This document shows, piece by piece, positions 33,341-46,146 of a DNA stretch of 64,000 nucleotides. The stretch's first letter is position 1. Each line of letters starts with the position of its first letter. The notes beneath the pieces are model-generated. The model did not search any database. It was not told the DNA's origin and saw only the letters and a program-made list of their open reading frames with translations. Made by a program: the position numbers and the translations under genes. Source of the stretch: Symsagittifera roscoffensis (lineage: Eukaryota; Xenacoelomorpha; Acoela; Convolutidae); NCBI RefSeq assembly GCF_963678635.1, contig NC_087063.1:80523574-80587573 (forward strand), written 5' to 3'.

Positions 33341-33531
33341 TTTGATACAGAAAAAAGAGTTTTGAAGTATTTTGGCACAAGTAATATAAGAATTAGTAGC
33401 GTACCCAGAGGGGTATCGACCGAACTCTTCCCCTCTCTCTCAATTCTGGTTGACACATTTTTTCAAAGGGTCCCTCTTTTGACATGATTTTACGAGATCT
33501 GTTTTTGGCTGGCCAACATGAAAAAACTTCT

Positions 33532-33942
33532 TGGAACCTGATCTAAACTATTTTTTATTATTGGATATAAATTGGATATTTTACCACTATAAAATATTTA
33601 ATATTAACCAATCATAATCCATCTAACTAACAAACAACTTATTTGTAAATGCTGAAATTACTTGTAATTTCAGCACCAGAGAGATTTGAATTTAACTTAG
33701 AAATTAGTTACCTCTCCAAGAGAACTTTAGCAATCGCAATAAGCCACTATAATCTAGATCTATTGAGCCTAGCAGAGACTAGTTAAACACCCTGAGACTA
33801 GTAGATTTAGGAGTAAGATTAGTATCGGTATTAGACTAAGAAGTTGCACGAATCTATCCGGCCGAAAATAAGATAGCGTGACGAGCAGACAGTGTACCCT
33901 ATCCAAAATTACTCTATGAGCTAAGCAATCTGACTTAACTCA
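33532..33942 (+). repeat. 5' LTR (411 bp)
   Basis: Begins TGGAACCTGATCTAAAC and ends GACTTAACTCA. It contains a perfect 24-nt hairpin (33651-33674). TATA-like words (ACTATAAAATATTT) lie about 55-70 bp before the hairpin and would fit a promoter. Confidence 0.85.
33651..33674 (+). promoter_or_regulatory. Conserved LTR hairpin
   Basis: Arms GCTGAAATTAC and GTAATTTCAGC pair perfectly around a TT loop. Equivalent sites are 50637-50660 (3' LTR, one mismatch), 55817-55840 and 57887-57910 (solo LTRs). In the solo LTRs a T-A pair has become C-G and pairing is kept. In 26354-26377 only the outer 6 bp pair. Confidence 0.7.
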
Positions 33943-33944
33943 TC

Positions 33945-33955
33945 TGGTGCGACCA
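33945..33955 (+). promoter_or_regulatory. Primer-binding site
   Basis: TGGTGCGACCA starts two bases after the LTR and is identical in the inverted fragment (26091-26101). A tRNA ending TGGTCGCACCA would prime here; which tRNA is unknown. Confidence 0.65.
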
Positions 33956-35693
33956 TAAGTCTCGAATTAGACCTTAAATAAAAATTAGCTTAGAACTAAC
34001 TCGATTAGATTTAGACAAAACATTTTCAAAATGTTACTCGATAATTATTTAATTGAAATGTCTCTACGACTCAATAGATGAGAGCCGCTATTCCGTACAA
34101 TACTAGAAAAACCCGGTATTGGAAGAAAACCTCGGACAAGAGACGATCTACGACTACATATAAACTTACCATTCAGTTTCATGGTCGTACGGCAAAAGTT
34201 AACACAAACTTTTATATTTAGAATCTTACTAGCAATGAATTTAGATTTTCATTTTCAAACATAAAATCCTTGAAGAAAATCTTCAATGATTATTTCAGGC
34301 GCTAAAAAATTATTATTGTACAATTAAAACATACGATAAAAACATCTCAAATCGTTCTCCTCAAATCTGCAGTAAATTCAAAAGAGAGTTCTGAAAAATA
34401 TGTTTTTTGAAAACAAAAATAAAAATTAGTACAAATTAGTATAAATTATTAGTAAACAGAAATCATCGTATCATCTCCAGCTTCATCGCCTTAACATAAG
34501 AGCAATCATAAACCCACTAATATCATAAGCAACTAAACCTTTTTATCAAAATAAACTTTAAAATATTTTAAAAAGCTTATCCTAAATTTTAGCCTTAATT
34601 AACCTAACTTTATTTAAACTTAAAATTAGATCATCATGGCTTTCCTTGATCTCAATTACATTTCTAAGTTCATACATTTTGTATTAAAATTTCTTATACT
34701 TATCATCAAGGTTTATCTTTGGATCAAATAGAACAGTTTAGTTCTCCCCCGCCCACTTAACAAGAGTTTAACGACCTCAAACGTCGATTCACTATCCAAC
34801 TTTATCAAAAGACCCAGGACTAATAGAAATTTTTCAATCACTCTAACCATTCTAATTAGGCTAAACAGTGAAGAACTTCGGCTATTCATCCTTCACTTGA
34901 CCCCTCCTTCACTTCATCCTTCTTATATGGCCCAGGATAAATCTTAAATTTAGTAAGTTTAAAATAGTATCTAACGAACTATTTGCGTTCTGATTATACC
35001 TGAACCTTGTGAATCGATTTACTATTCTCCAACCCTTGAACAAAATTATTACCTCGAAGTAAGATTAAGTAAGTTAACACCTTAACTTAGAATAGCCACG
35101 AGAAAGTAACAATCATTCTTAGGAATCGATATATACCTTTCTCTCCAACCCTACATAAAAGACCCAAGTTAGGAATCAAAAAATTGTTAGGACTAACAGT
35201 CAAGGATATTAAAATCACTAATAAAATCCTTGCATCATTTCATCCTAAACCTTATGTCACAAAAAAAATTGGGTAAAAAACAAACAATCGTAATACACAA
35301 CTGTGAAATAAACTAACAAAAAGATGATCTCGTAAAAACCCCACATACACAAACAATTGGATACATTCGAACAAAACGACAAACAATAAAAAGAAAAATT
35401 ATCAGTAAACAAAGACAGATTACATGAAAAAGATTTTCAAAGAAAAGAAACGCAGTCTCCGAATCCGAAGTCAGTAATTTAGACGCACTCTATGAACTGA
35501 AAGAAACAGTAAATAAAAACTACCCAATTCATGACCAATTAGATTTTTCTGACTCAGACGCCACATCATACTCATCAAAACAAGGAAACGACGAATAAAA
35601 AAGATTTACAAAAGAAACCAGTACACTTATACAATTGGAATCAACCAATCAGACATATTGAACATTACGTACTAACAGTTATAAAACGAAAAA
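33956..35693 (+). other. Long leader of the LTR element
   Basis: About 1.7 kb without an open frame of note; it is A-rich and shares landmarks with 24.7-26.1 kb of the inverted fragment. A leader of this length is unusual for Ty3/gypsy elements and may contain the packaging signal or remnants of another frame. Confidence 0.5.
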
Positions 35694-37352
35694 ATGAGCT
35701 ATACTCAAAGCGATGAAAGTCCAGACGAACACTCCATTTTTCCATTTATCATTACTTCAGTCACTGATGATGGAGGACAAACACAATTTTTTAATCTTCT
35801 AATCGCAAATTTATTCAAACAGAGAACCAGCCCATGTAAAGCAGAATTCCCCGAAATAAAAATCAAAAGACAAATTGTTGATCACTATTTAAAAGAAAGA
35901 TGTAACCTAACACAACAATAAGGAAGTTACACCATTGAACTCAGTACACCAATTAAATTTCATGGTAAATATGTTATCCAAACAGATGAAATTGACATAG
36001 AATTTTCAAATGTATTCTCAGAATACATTAAAAACATACAGCACCAACATTCACAAAGAGCAAATTCAAAATTCACCAACGAAGTTTTTGCAAAAATATA
36101 TAGATATTTACCTATACTAGAAAGAACAGAAACACAAAGTACATCACCACTTGAATCATCAAAACACACAAAATTGAGAAATGAAATTGCCGCTTTCTCA
36201 ACATTTTTAAAGACAATCCGTGAAAATCTTACCAGTAACGACGTCTCACAAAATGCTAAACATGATTTACAAAAAAAATTATCATGGTAAATAATTGATT
36301 ATTTCACACATAATATTGATTTAATTGCACAAGCAAGAAAAAGCTTTAGACCTGAAGGTACCAAAGATGATACGGTCATTGCAGAGCAATCAGATTACGT
36401 TTGGGACCCTGAATGGTCTCACCCACTATTTTTAAACTTTCCAGTAGACATCTCAAATCAAGCAGTTAGTACAATATCAATCCACAAAGATTACGTAAAG
36501 GTATTTCCCTTTACAATAGATGCAACACCTTTAAACTATAATTCATTCCTACCTGGTACACATATTAATAGTTTAAATTCAACTGTTATACAACAAGAAA
36601 ATCTAAATATATTTAGAAATCTTACACAACATGATATTCAAGTATCATCACATGTAGTAAATAAAGAAAAAGTTGAAAGAATAGCGACAACTACGCAACA
36701 AAGCATTTCACCAATACATCCAAATCTCACAACACCAGGAACCGAAAATCCAACATTACCACAAGTAACCTTAAAATCCACGGCTTATTCTTCGGTTGCT
36801 CCAAAATATTCTTATATGGACTATCAAACCTATAGACCAATGACAAAATCATCAAAAACAAGAAAAACGTTTACAAGAAGTAATTTTGCGGAACACAATT
36901 ATAATTATGTCAATCCATCACAAACAACACAACCCCGCCGCAGAAACACACAAAATCATTTACTTTCACAAAAATCGAATCTCCCAAATACATCACAAAA
37001 CCCAGTAAACTTTCAAGATCACCCATATCCCCCGCAAGATCGTAGTGAAAAATACCCATTTTTCCAGCAAATTAGAAATAAACAACAAATACCCTACTAT
37101 GCAAACAATTTATCATCCGATGATGATCATTATTTCCAACCAGATATTTTTTCACCATATACCCAAGAATATTGTACACAAAAACCCCGACAAACTCAAA
37201 CATCTCAAAATGTAAAAACTTACCCACAAAACTCAGCTGATATACAAAGCTACCAACCGTTACAGATGCAAAATCCAAACACCATACAATCTTATCAACC
37301 AACACAAATGCAAAATGAAATTCCACTACCATATTGTCTACAACAACATTAA
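35694..37352 (+). pseudogene. Gag N-terminal region, broken
   Basis: The first frame (35694-35921) starts MSYTQSDESPDEHSIF and contains PCKAEFPEIKIKRQIVDHYL, then stops. Matching blocks continue in other frames to about 36.8 kb (LPILERTETQST, WDPEW). The last piece, 36816-37352 (178 codons), is Gln/Asn/Pro/Tyr-rich with repeats of IQSYQP and QMQN. It is probably a disordered matrix-like domain preceding the capsid. The homologous start is present in the inverted fragment at 24257-24625. Confidence 0.55.
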
Positions 37353-37412
37353 ATCACAAAAAATCAACTTGAAAACTTTTCACAGATACCCAATACCGCT
37401 GAATCAATACAA

Positions 37413-38029
37413 ATGACGATGAATCCTTTCCTAATGGGTGGATCTTCGTTCACATCAAATAAACCATTGATGGTATTTACAGGCACAGATCCTGAATATT
37501 CTGTAGAAACTTATTTAAATGCAGTTACAGCAAATTTAATTTTAAATATAGGACCTGAACCAATCAACACCACTTCACCAAAATTGGATACATCGACGGA
37601 CGGCGTTAATACAAACAACACTTGATGGCGCAGCTCAAAAATGGTTTTCAGTTCAACCAATAGACATAAAAATCAGATTGCAAAAGATTCACACAAAAAT
37701 TTTCAAAAATGTTTGTTTCTGACAGAAACAAACAACATCAAAGAGTTTTATGTAATGAAATTCGCAGATTATCAAACGAAACAATTAAACAATTGACAGG
37801 AAGAATCGAAACAATAGTTCGAAAAGCATATTCACTCAACACACATGATTTTAAAAACACGAAAATGACAGAAGTTTTAATGATGACTCTGACACCCCAG
37901 CTAAGAAAAATAGCTATTAAAAAGAGAGCATCACATCCTTCCTCAAATCTAGAACCTGATTTAGACTTTAGAAAACTAGTCGATAAACTAGAACAGGCAG
38001 AAAATACAATGAAACTTGATGAAACATAA
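37413..38029 (+). pseudogene. Gag capsid-like region, two frames
   Basis: The first piece (37413-37625) holds FTGTDPEYSVETYLNAVTA, and the second (37709-38029) holds RVLCNEIRRLSNETIKQL, LTPQLRKIAIKKRA and DFRKLVDKLEQAE. This is the layout of a Ty3/gypsy retrotransposon Gag capsid: an N-terminal F-x-G motif, then the helical C-terminal half. A frame change near 37630-37700 separates the pieces. No intact product is possible. Confidence 0.7.
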
Positions 38030-38192
38030 AATCTCAAGCTACAATATGTTAACAGAATCGAAACAAACACTACCCATATAAACATCATTCAAGACTCAGA
38101 TGTAGACCTATCTGAAAAATCACTGAAATTTTGAATATATATGATAGAAACCCAAACTTCAAAGATTAATAAAACCATCTTGTAAGAAATGG

Positions 38193-39021
38193 TGTAATTA
38201 TTGGACAGAGTATTGCCGACGATACGAACACAGTTTTGCCGAATGTAGACAGTAACAGCAAGACAATCAAAATAAACCACAAAAATACAAAGAACCAAAT
38301 AAATCATTCTATCAGTACATGAAAAAAGATCGAAACCTACCTAACAAAAATATACACAGTAATAACAGCTCTGGAAAACCACGTCCAGGCAACTCAAACT
38401 ACTCAAGAAATCAATCACCATTTAACTCAAGTTTTAGAGGTAGATCTCCAGAACAAAGAAATTCACGAAATTTCTCACAAAAAAGATATAGTCGATCAAT
38501 TAGTCAAAATAATTAAAATCGAAATAACTATTCACGATCGGATTCAAACAGAACAGAAATTGTTTATGCATCCAGTTCCCATTCAAACCCACGGAATATA
38601 CACTATTCCAATAATAGATCACGAAACTCATCATACAAAAGAAAAAGAAACTACTCCAACAATAGCAATAGAAGTTATTCAAATAATCGAAATCATTATT
38701 ATCAAAACATATATTCCGTACAATCGATCAAATTATCAAAGATCTAGTGATAATTTTCAAAATAGATCAAGAAACAAATCACAAAATCAAAACTCAAGCT
38801 ATAACAATAGACAAAGAAATTATTCCCAATCTCTTCACAGGAATAATAACCGCTATCCAGATTCACAACATAGATATAGAAGTAACATACCAAAGCATCA
38901 AAGACAAATTAACGAAGTACAAACAACTGAAGAGTCAACTTCAAACCCACCTGGTATCGATGATACAGGAAACACCGAACTAGAATTAAATCACATCAAT
39001 TGCGAATCAACAGACAGCTAA
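38193..39021 (+). pseudogene. Gag nucleocapsid-like basic region
   Basis: A knuckle-like motif C-x6-C-x4-H-x4-C (38193-38246) is followed by Arg/Ser/Asn-rich segments in two frames (38319-38516 and 38560-39021). These contain many RN, RS and SRN words and end in an acidic stretch GNTELELNHINCES. Canonical retroviral knuckles are C-x2-C-x4-H-x4-C, so the first spacing is unusual or mutated. Likely role: RNA binding. Confidence 0.5.
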
Positions 39022-39360
39022 AGTGATACAAATAACACCATGTCAGTAAATATGATTGATAACAGTCAAAAATGACTATGAACCCATCATATATGAACAA
39101 CCCTTCAGTTCACACATTTTTGAAAACCAATTGGAACTTCTTCATGACTATTATACTCGACCTATTAAATAATATACCAAACACACAAGAAATAAATGAA
39201 ATCAATACTGTAACCAAACCCGATGAAAAAGAGAAAGTACAATGCTCAAGTACAAATCATATTTATCAAAACATACAACAAGAACAACCGAGAGAAAAAT
39301 TTTGGACAACCCCATTTCTTTTAGAAAGCCCAAAAAAAAGCATTTCAACCACCAGACCTT

Positions 39361-39540
39361 GAAACAAATTTTTTAATCGACTCAGGAGCAGAATCAAATA
39401 TTATTAAAATTCCCACTTGGAATGAGATAAAAACATTACATCCAAACTTAATACCTATGAAAACAGCCAGTAAAATAGCAACAGCACAAGGATCAACGCT
39501 AATCAATCATGGGAAAATCCAACTAGTACTACTAATAAAA
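39361..39540 (+). pseudogene. Aspartic protease of the LTR element
   Basis: FLIDSGAESNIIKIP carries the catalytic D-S-G (39379-39387). It continues TASKIATAQGSTLINHG before a stop. The conserved downstream part of the fold is not clear. In Ty3/gypsy elements this enzyme matures the polyprotein. Confidence 0.7.
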
Positions 39541-39638
39541 TTTTGACCAAACCGTTTAAACAAACATTTCACAAAACAGATTAAAAGCACAATATCATTG
39601 GAATACCGTTTATAACTAATTATGTACCAACAATAAAT

Positions 39639-40172
39639 ATGTCAAATAGTAAAATCCATATAAAAGATAAGTATAGAAGAATGAAAAACACAGCTTTAAC
39701 ATTCTTTCAGAGATTAAATAAACAACCACCTTTTTTCTCAAAATTCTACCCTATTTATAATCAAGAACCAAAATACCTGAAACCACTTTCAGAAATTGTA
39801 TATAATTTTTTAATCAAACAAGTCCATCAATATGATAAAAATCAAATCAAACAACAACTTTTTACGTCAGACCTCGAATTCAAACCTATCCATAAACTTT
39901 TTCGGATAACAATATCATCCATTAAATATATGAAAAACTCAAACTCTGACATTATTTCATTACACGTATATAATAACTCCCCATGTCAAATAACATTACC
40001 TCTAGAAATCTTAAGATATTGTGAAACAAACGCTACAACTTCACCCACAAACGAAGTAGCATATCGAGTCAATAACACATTACAACTATTAGATATTTGC
40101 CAATCAACAATTCTTGATGAAGAATTATCAATAAATAATATAATCAGTAACGAAAAACGAAATACAGACTAA
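39639..40172 (+). pseudogene. Protease-to-RT linker region
   Basis: 177 codons open: a basic Lys/Tyr-rich first half and a second half LPLEILRYCETNATTSPTNE, VAYRVNNTLQLLDICQS, TILDEELSINN. By position it lies between protease and reverse transcriptase. I infer it is part of the pol polyprotein, not a separate gene. Confidence 0.5.
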
Positions 40173-40380
40173 TTCACAAAAACACCTGATTTTAAACCAA
40201 CATTCGATATATCACATTATAAAGAAGAACAGCAAAAATTTCTAATGATGTTCAATTTTCAACACTCTCAAATAACACAAAACGAATTTGACAAACCAGC
40301 CAAGTTATTGCTGCAATATCCAACAGTTTAGGCAACATCCAAATTTGATATTGGAAAAACAAATTCACCATTACATTTAT

Positions 40381-41094
40381 CTTAAAAACCTGATGCAGTT
40401 TTCGAAAACCAGAGAGCAAGCAAAGTACCAATACACTTCCATGATAAAGTAAACCGGTTACTTGATAATTTAGAACAATACGAAATTTTATCTCCCGTAA
40501 TTAAAGAAGAACAACCAAAAGGTAACACCTTTATCAACCCAGTTACCATCCTGGCTAAAGAAGAATCACTCAAAAATTGTTCTAGACGCTAGATACCTCA
40601 ATTCACTAATTGACGAATCAAAAAACAATTGGCGTATTGAACACATTCAAGTAATTTTAACAAAAATTAACGGAAAATATTTCACAACCGCAGATATGAA
40701 TAGTGCATACAATCAAATGCCACTAGATGAAAAATCACGACGACTAACACAATTCGTTATTGAAAATCAAAAATACGAATTCAATAGACTATTCTATGGA
40801 ATATCCATAGGACCAGTAGCTTTTTCAGCTTTTATGAGTAAAACTTTTAGACCACTCATGCTTAAGAAATTTGCAATCACATACTTAGACGATGTTTTCA
40901 TGCAGTCACAAACAAACGATGAAATGTTCTTGGTCTTAGAACAATATCATCAAATACTCCAAAAGGAAAACATGAAAACTGCACCGGATAAATTGCATTT
41001 TTTTCTAACACGCGTAAAGTTTCTTGGACACATTATTGAAAGAAACACTATAATTCCATTAAAAATTGATTCAAAAAAGATCCTTTCCCTTTAA
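40381..41094 (+). pseudogene. Ty3/gypsy reverse transcriptase, frameshifted
   Basis: The fingers segment (KVPIHFHDKVNRLL, LDNLEQYEILSP) and the FINPVTILAKE block are followed by a frame change near 40570. Frame 1 then reads VLDARYLNSLIDES, TADMNSAYNQMPL (motif A), FNRLFYGISIGPVAFSAFMS (motif B) and YLDDVF (motif C, 40882-40899), and FLGHIIERNTI near the end. Key aspartates are present. Spacing and motifs fit Ty3/gypsy rather than BEL or copia. RNase H, expected next, is not found. Confidence 0.8.
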
Positions 41095-41236
41095 TAAAAA
41101 AAGAAAATCTAACTGATAAAATAAATTTATCAGGACTACCAACAAATGATCCAAAATACACAGTGAATCAAGTTTTTGATCTTCATGGCCCACTCGATAC
41201 AATTCCACTATCAAAATTAGAAGTCGAAAATATTTT

Positions 41237-41449
41237 TTACCACCGACAGAAAAAATTACACAACAACTATTACAAAAATACCAGAAACTTGACCCTGTCA
41301 TTAGACAACTCAAATCATGGCACAAATTTAAAACAAAAGCAGCGAAAGCTGATAATATAATCTTAGGAAATAAAACACTTCTCCGATATTTCAGAAAATT
41401 TAACAATACAACTATAAATGAAAACACAGATCTTTTAGAATACCCATAA
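41237..41449 (+). pseudogene. Short integrase-proximal remnant
   Basis: One frame reads ITQQLLQKYQKLDPVIRQLK then SWHKFKTKAAKADNIILGNK and TLLRYFRKFN, resembling the segment before the integrase zinc-binding domain in Ty3/gypsy elements. It lies only about 150 bp after the RT, so the RNase H domain (normally about 390 bp) must be deleted. Confidence 0.4.
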
Positions 41450-42174
41450 ACTGATACTAAAGTCCCTGTCTCCCTTTAAGTATGATGTTGATAGCCTTCA
41501 ACATATCTCATACACAGAATACCAAAGGACAATCAGGATCAGAAAAGACATATTCAAATTTTACACAAAATATCTACTTTTCAAATGCCCCAATTTGGAT
41601 TAAAGTATTATGCAACGATATCAATTAAATAAACCTTATCCAAATCAAAAACGGACAGCACAAAAACAAGATTTTAGAGGACAACGTCTATATTTTAATC
41701 ATCGAATTTCTTTTGACCATCTTTAAGTCAAATTTCACCAACACTTTTCCTCTTAAATTTTCCAAATAGTCTTGACGGTCGATACAGAGAACAATCATCG
41801 TCGAACATCCCTTTACGGTTAGATTGGAACACTTTCGTAGCACCTCCCCCACTTTTTGGACAACACCAAGAAAGTAGCCGACTCCATAGTTGGGCACTTA
41901 ATAGATTACAGTATAGACAGGATATCCACGAAGATATTCGACAGCATAATATTCAAATACTTCAACAAAATAGTCTCCAACTAAAATTTAAAATCACAGT
42001 CAAACAAAAGAATATTGTTCAACACCCTTTTCCCCTAAGTCCACCGAATATAACAGCTCAATCACTACCTCCCCCATTTATAACAACTGAAGTAATTTAT
42101 AAATACGACAGATACACAAAAAATACAATTGGTTATATCAAATTTTATAATCCAAGTACAGGATTAACATACAC
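41450..42174 (+). other. Unassigned pol/env junction
   Basis: I expected the integrase catalytic core here and do not see its D,D-35-E pattern. Short open pieces such as FNHRISFDHL (near 41695) and a Gln-rich HEDIRQHNIQILQQNSL (near 41930) may be remnants. Confidence 0.4.
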
Positions 42175-44515
42175 ATGTATATTTTAAAGATATTCACTTT
42201 TCAAGAAATCCTTTTTCTAATTTTTTCCGAACAAAATACAAATCCATCTCCTCGCACAGGACCTCAGGATCTACTAGTAACGCATTATGATTGTGAAGAA
42301 AACGAACAAAAAACATTACAAAAATATATTATAAACCAAGTAACACAATGCGAATCGGAACCACAAGCTATAGAAACCACAAATGTAATAGCAACATTAA
42401 ATTCAAAAGCCCGAGCTACAACGATTACAGGTTATAAATTCACAGCAACATTTTCCGAAAAGAAAGTACATTGTTCGCAAGTTTCTAACGGAAATAAAAA
42501 CCGAGTTGATCACGAATCCTTCTACCAGAGAAATATAGAAAGACTTTTACATTTAAAATACGACGATTGTAAAAACGAATTACTTAGGTTAAACTTAACA
42601 AAAAATAAAAAGTCAAATAGAAAAATAGTAAACTTTCAAATTTTTTTGAGTCAGTACATCAAACAGAACTTGAAAATTATCAAGGACATATCCAAATAGA
42701 CGAACGACACCCATTTAAGGGCGCACACGGACGATTATAATACGACATTCACGATAAACACTGGATACCACACATTGGAATAAATAATCCTTCAAATTGC
42801 AAAGCAGATACAAAAATTAGAGGATATCAAGAAATAATGTTTTTCGATTGGAAAATACAACTTGAAAAACTACAACTTATACGAGATTTAAAAGACAACA
42901 TCATTATTATAATCAAGGAATAAGATTACCATGTAAAAATGACCAAGGCTATTGTGATCCCAGAACAAGGACACAGGCAAAAATTGCTTGGTTTCCCGAG
43001 GAAACTTGTACAACATTTCAATTAGCAAAAACACACGCTCGAATGATAAAATTTCATGAAAAATACTTCATTGAATCCATTCCATACGAAAAAGTGAACC
43101 AATCTCACAAACAAAGCACTATTTTCAGAAACATTCACGATATAGAAAATAAATTGACACGTTTTCAAAGCTATAACGAAACAGAATTTGCTTGTAAATA
43201 TCCAAATCCGCTTTATAAAACACAATACTCTGAAATAATTGTCGAATACGACGAAGGTTTTGACCCTACCACGGGAAAAATAAAATTTGACCCCTATGCA
43301 ACACATCACCCTATAATCGAAGTTACATCATACATCCGAGTGAACCTCCTCAAAAGCGCAGGAAATCCTGGAGGAAAACTAGAACCAAACGACAATGAAA
43401 GCACAGGTTTACAAGAACTATCACTAATGAATAATACCTATTTTGGCGCAATTCATTATTTTATCCACTTAGACATGAAATTAGACTATACAATTACTAG
43501 AATTTTCCAAGAAATGTCACTTTCTGAATTAGAAACACTTCATCAACTATGCGAATTAGAAAGAACACAGATTTTAAAATCACTCGCATTAGCAGTTCTA
43601 AAAATACCCTACGCAGGATATTTGTTATCGGAAAACAGATCAATTTTCCTTGATTGTGAAGGAAACATTTTATGGTTTTATACTTGTACCAAAAAAGTAT
43701 CACAACTATATGTTTTTAAAGACAAAAGATGTTATAAAAGAATTCCAATATTTTATAAAGATAAAGTACATTCTGTTGATACACTTTCCAGACGAACTTA
43801 TTTTTGGGATAACGCAGTCCCATGTGGTTCAGAAAACAGCCACAACGTAGTACAATTAAACCCCGACGAAGAGAAAGACTATTTACTAACACCATACCCT
43901 ACATTAATGCAACCATTGAAAGAGTTTTCACCGGAAAGTATTCGAGCCATCGCTCGCAATCTCAAAATCGATTTACAACCGATAGGAATATAATCTAAAT
44001 CGGATATACAACATAACATTAGAACACAACAGTTTCAAGAACTACTAACACAAATGGACACTATACAACAACAAGCAATAGATCAAAACTTAAAAAAAAA
44101 CTTGCAGAAACCGCAGGATTCTGAGACATTTATACACAAACGAATTTCTTGCCTTACTAGGATGGCCATTTAAAATCTTAGAAAGATTGACTATCTTATA
44201 CGCTTTGTTTAATTTTATTGGATTGATTTTCTCACTACTAAAAGGAATCTATAATACATGTGCAAAACACACACACAAGTAAAAAGACGAGCAAGCGTAG
44301 CACGCATACTATTTGCAGGTTTCTTTGGAATATTTTCAACATCAATAAACAAAATTCTCTTAGATGCACAAATCAAAGAATACAATACAAAATTATCCAC
44401 AAGACAAAATACATACGACGAAGAAGATAGCAATACAAATACAACAACTACAGCACCACAACTTCCAAACCAACCTCAAAACCATCCACTATCACTAGTT
44501 CCCCGAAATTTTTGA
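42175..44515 (+). pseudogene. Envelope-like glycoprotein gene, broken
   Basis: Four frame pieces: 42175-42699 with YDCEENEQ, QVTQCESE and KKVHCSQVSNG; 42.70-42.90 kb in other frames; about 42902-43993 with LPCKNDQGYCDPRTRTQ, a tryptophan-containing WFPEETC block, LCELERTQILKSLALAV and VHSVDTLSRRTYFWDN; then 44.0-44.5 kb with a hydrophobic membrane segment ILYALFNFIGLIFSLL and a basic tail HKVKRRASVAR. Cysteine pattern and layout match the env-like third ORF of invertebrate Ty3/gypsy elements. Known role of such proteins: membrane glycoprotein. This copy has several stops and frameshifts, so no product is expected. Confidence 0.7.
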
Positions 44516-44682
44516 AATTTAGCAATTACAAACCCTCCAAATTTTAGAGAAAATACAGTACAAAGCCCCATCCAACATATAGTAACACAACTTCAACAAA
44601 ATGATAATACATATGAACAAATTATTGAACAACCCCATGCCACCACTTTTCAATCTGCAAATAATCATTTTTTTAGCCCACG

Positions 44683-46049
44683 ATGAGCAGTCAAATTGGA
44701 TCCCTCCACTGCTCAAATTCCTTTCCAGCCAACCTCCAAACTCAAATCCCCATTATCCCTTTTTTCGCTTTTCCGCCACCCGATTCACCACAAATTAATG
44801 CATCATCAGGCATGAATACTGATACCAACTCAGACATCTCAGTTTTTCACACAGTTTCACAATTCAATAACTCCGATGTAGAAACTGCCGACGAATTCGC
44901 CGACTCCTAACCATCCCCTTCCACTTATACCCAAACCACATCTTCAAACTTTTCAAAACCCCCTTTCAACCCACTCAACCCCATAACCAATTTCCATCCC
45001 CCTCGACTCCTTCTTATATTTCACAAATTAGCCCAACCTATTCCCCATTTAATTCCGAACGTTCCAACAATACTTCCCCAGATAACATTGAATTTTCTGA
45101 ATAACTTGATAATTTTATAACACTACAACACCAGTTACAATACCTCCACACTCTCACTATTCGCCGATTATCTTCAACAGTAACACCATCAAATCCACCA
45201 ACACCTACACCACTATCAGAATATGCACCATCACTAGCTCAACCATCCACGTCAACAGAAACATCCACTAGCACTAACCGAGCGTAAAGGACCTTTAAAC
45301 GAAAACTTCCTAATCATCTATTTCCATCAAAACCCGGAACCGCCAGAGAATACATCAATCATTCAGACCACACCAACACCGCAAATTATCTCCAAGTAAC
45401 CCTGCCTTTATTTCCACAATACACCCTAAATCATTCTGATACTAACACAGAACCACGTAATTTTGTAGATGAGAATGTTTTAATACCTACACTACATTGG
45501 ACCGCTTATTTTAATTTCACTAACGCTCATTCTTTACCACTTCATAACACCACACACGATATTGAAAGAACCAAAAACAATTTATACAGACTAACCACGT
45601 CACTCACACCCCGACAATTTACATATGTAGGATATGAGAAGCTACTAAAAACATTCACAGCTTCCCGAGCTAACGATTACTCAATAGAATACTACGGCCA
45701 TAATATCATTAGACCAAATCAAGACCAATTTCTAGATGAAGACCGTTTTGCTAGCCCACAACTAACAGAAAAAATTTTCATCAAAACACCTTATATAATC
45801 ACTCTCAATATTGTCTATAAAAAGCATGATCATATTATTTCTGAAGCACTCGCAGATATCCAGGCATATGAAACATTTTATGATATATTTCAACTCTTTT
45901 CACTAACTTTTCAATTTCTTTCAGCACAAGAACGTGATTTGCACTGTTCCCATGATATTATGTTGCGAACTAAGCAAACGCACACTCACATATATTTTGG
46001 TTTCACATACACCATCATGACAACCTCACCATCGATTTCAGTTTATTAA
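44683..46049 (+). pseudogene. Unassigned 3' gene of the LTR element
   Basis: After env comes a Pro/Ser/Thr-rich segment (44683-44910, then other frames), including PPTPTPLSEYAPS near 45200 that ends at a TAA (45285-45287). Beyond it, a frame of 253 codons without ATG is open from 45288 to the TAA at 46047-46049: EYINHSDHTNTANYLQVTLP, IPTLHWTAYFNFTNAHSLPL, RQFTYVGYEKLLKTFTASRA and a helical tail. Such a region is not part of the standard gag-pol-env set. No family recognised. Its 3' end runs into the tandem repeats. Candidates: an accessory gene, or host sequence picked up by the element. Confidence 0.5.
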
Positions 46050-46146
46050 TTCTAAATACACCTCAACATTTTTCCTTAACTTCACATATTGCATAAAGAA
46101 ATCTAACCTTCAAGGCATCCTCCGCAACTATCACCCGGTTACCCAG

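Noticed and set aside
32714-33380. Frames of 84-127 codons across the complete MITE
   Set aside because: They start outside and end inside the 392-bp element or its C-run; accidental.
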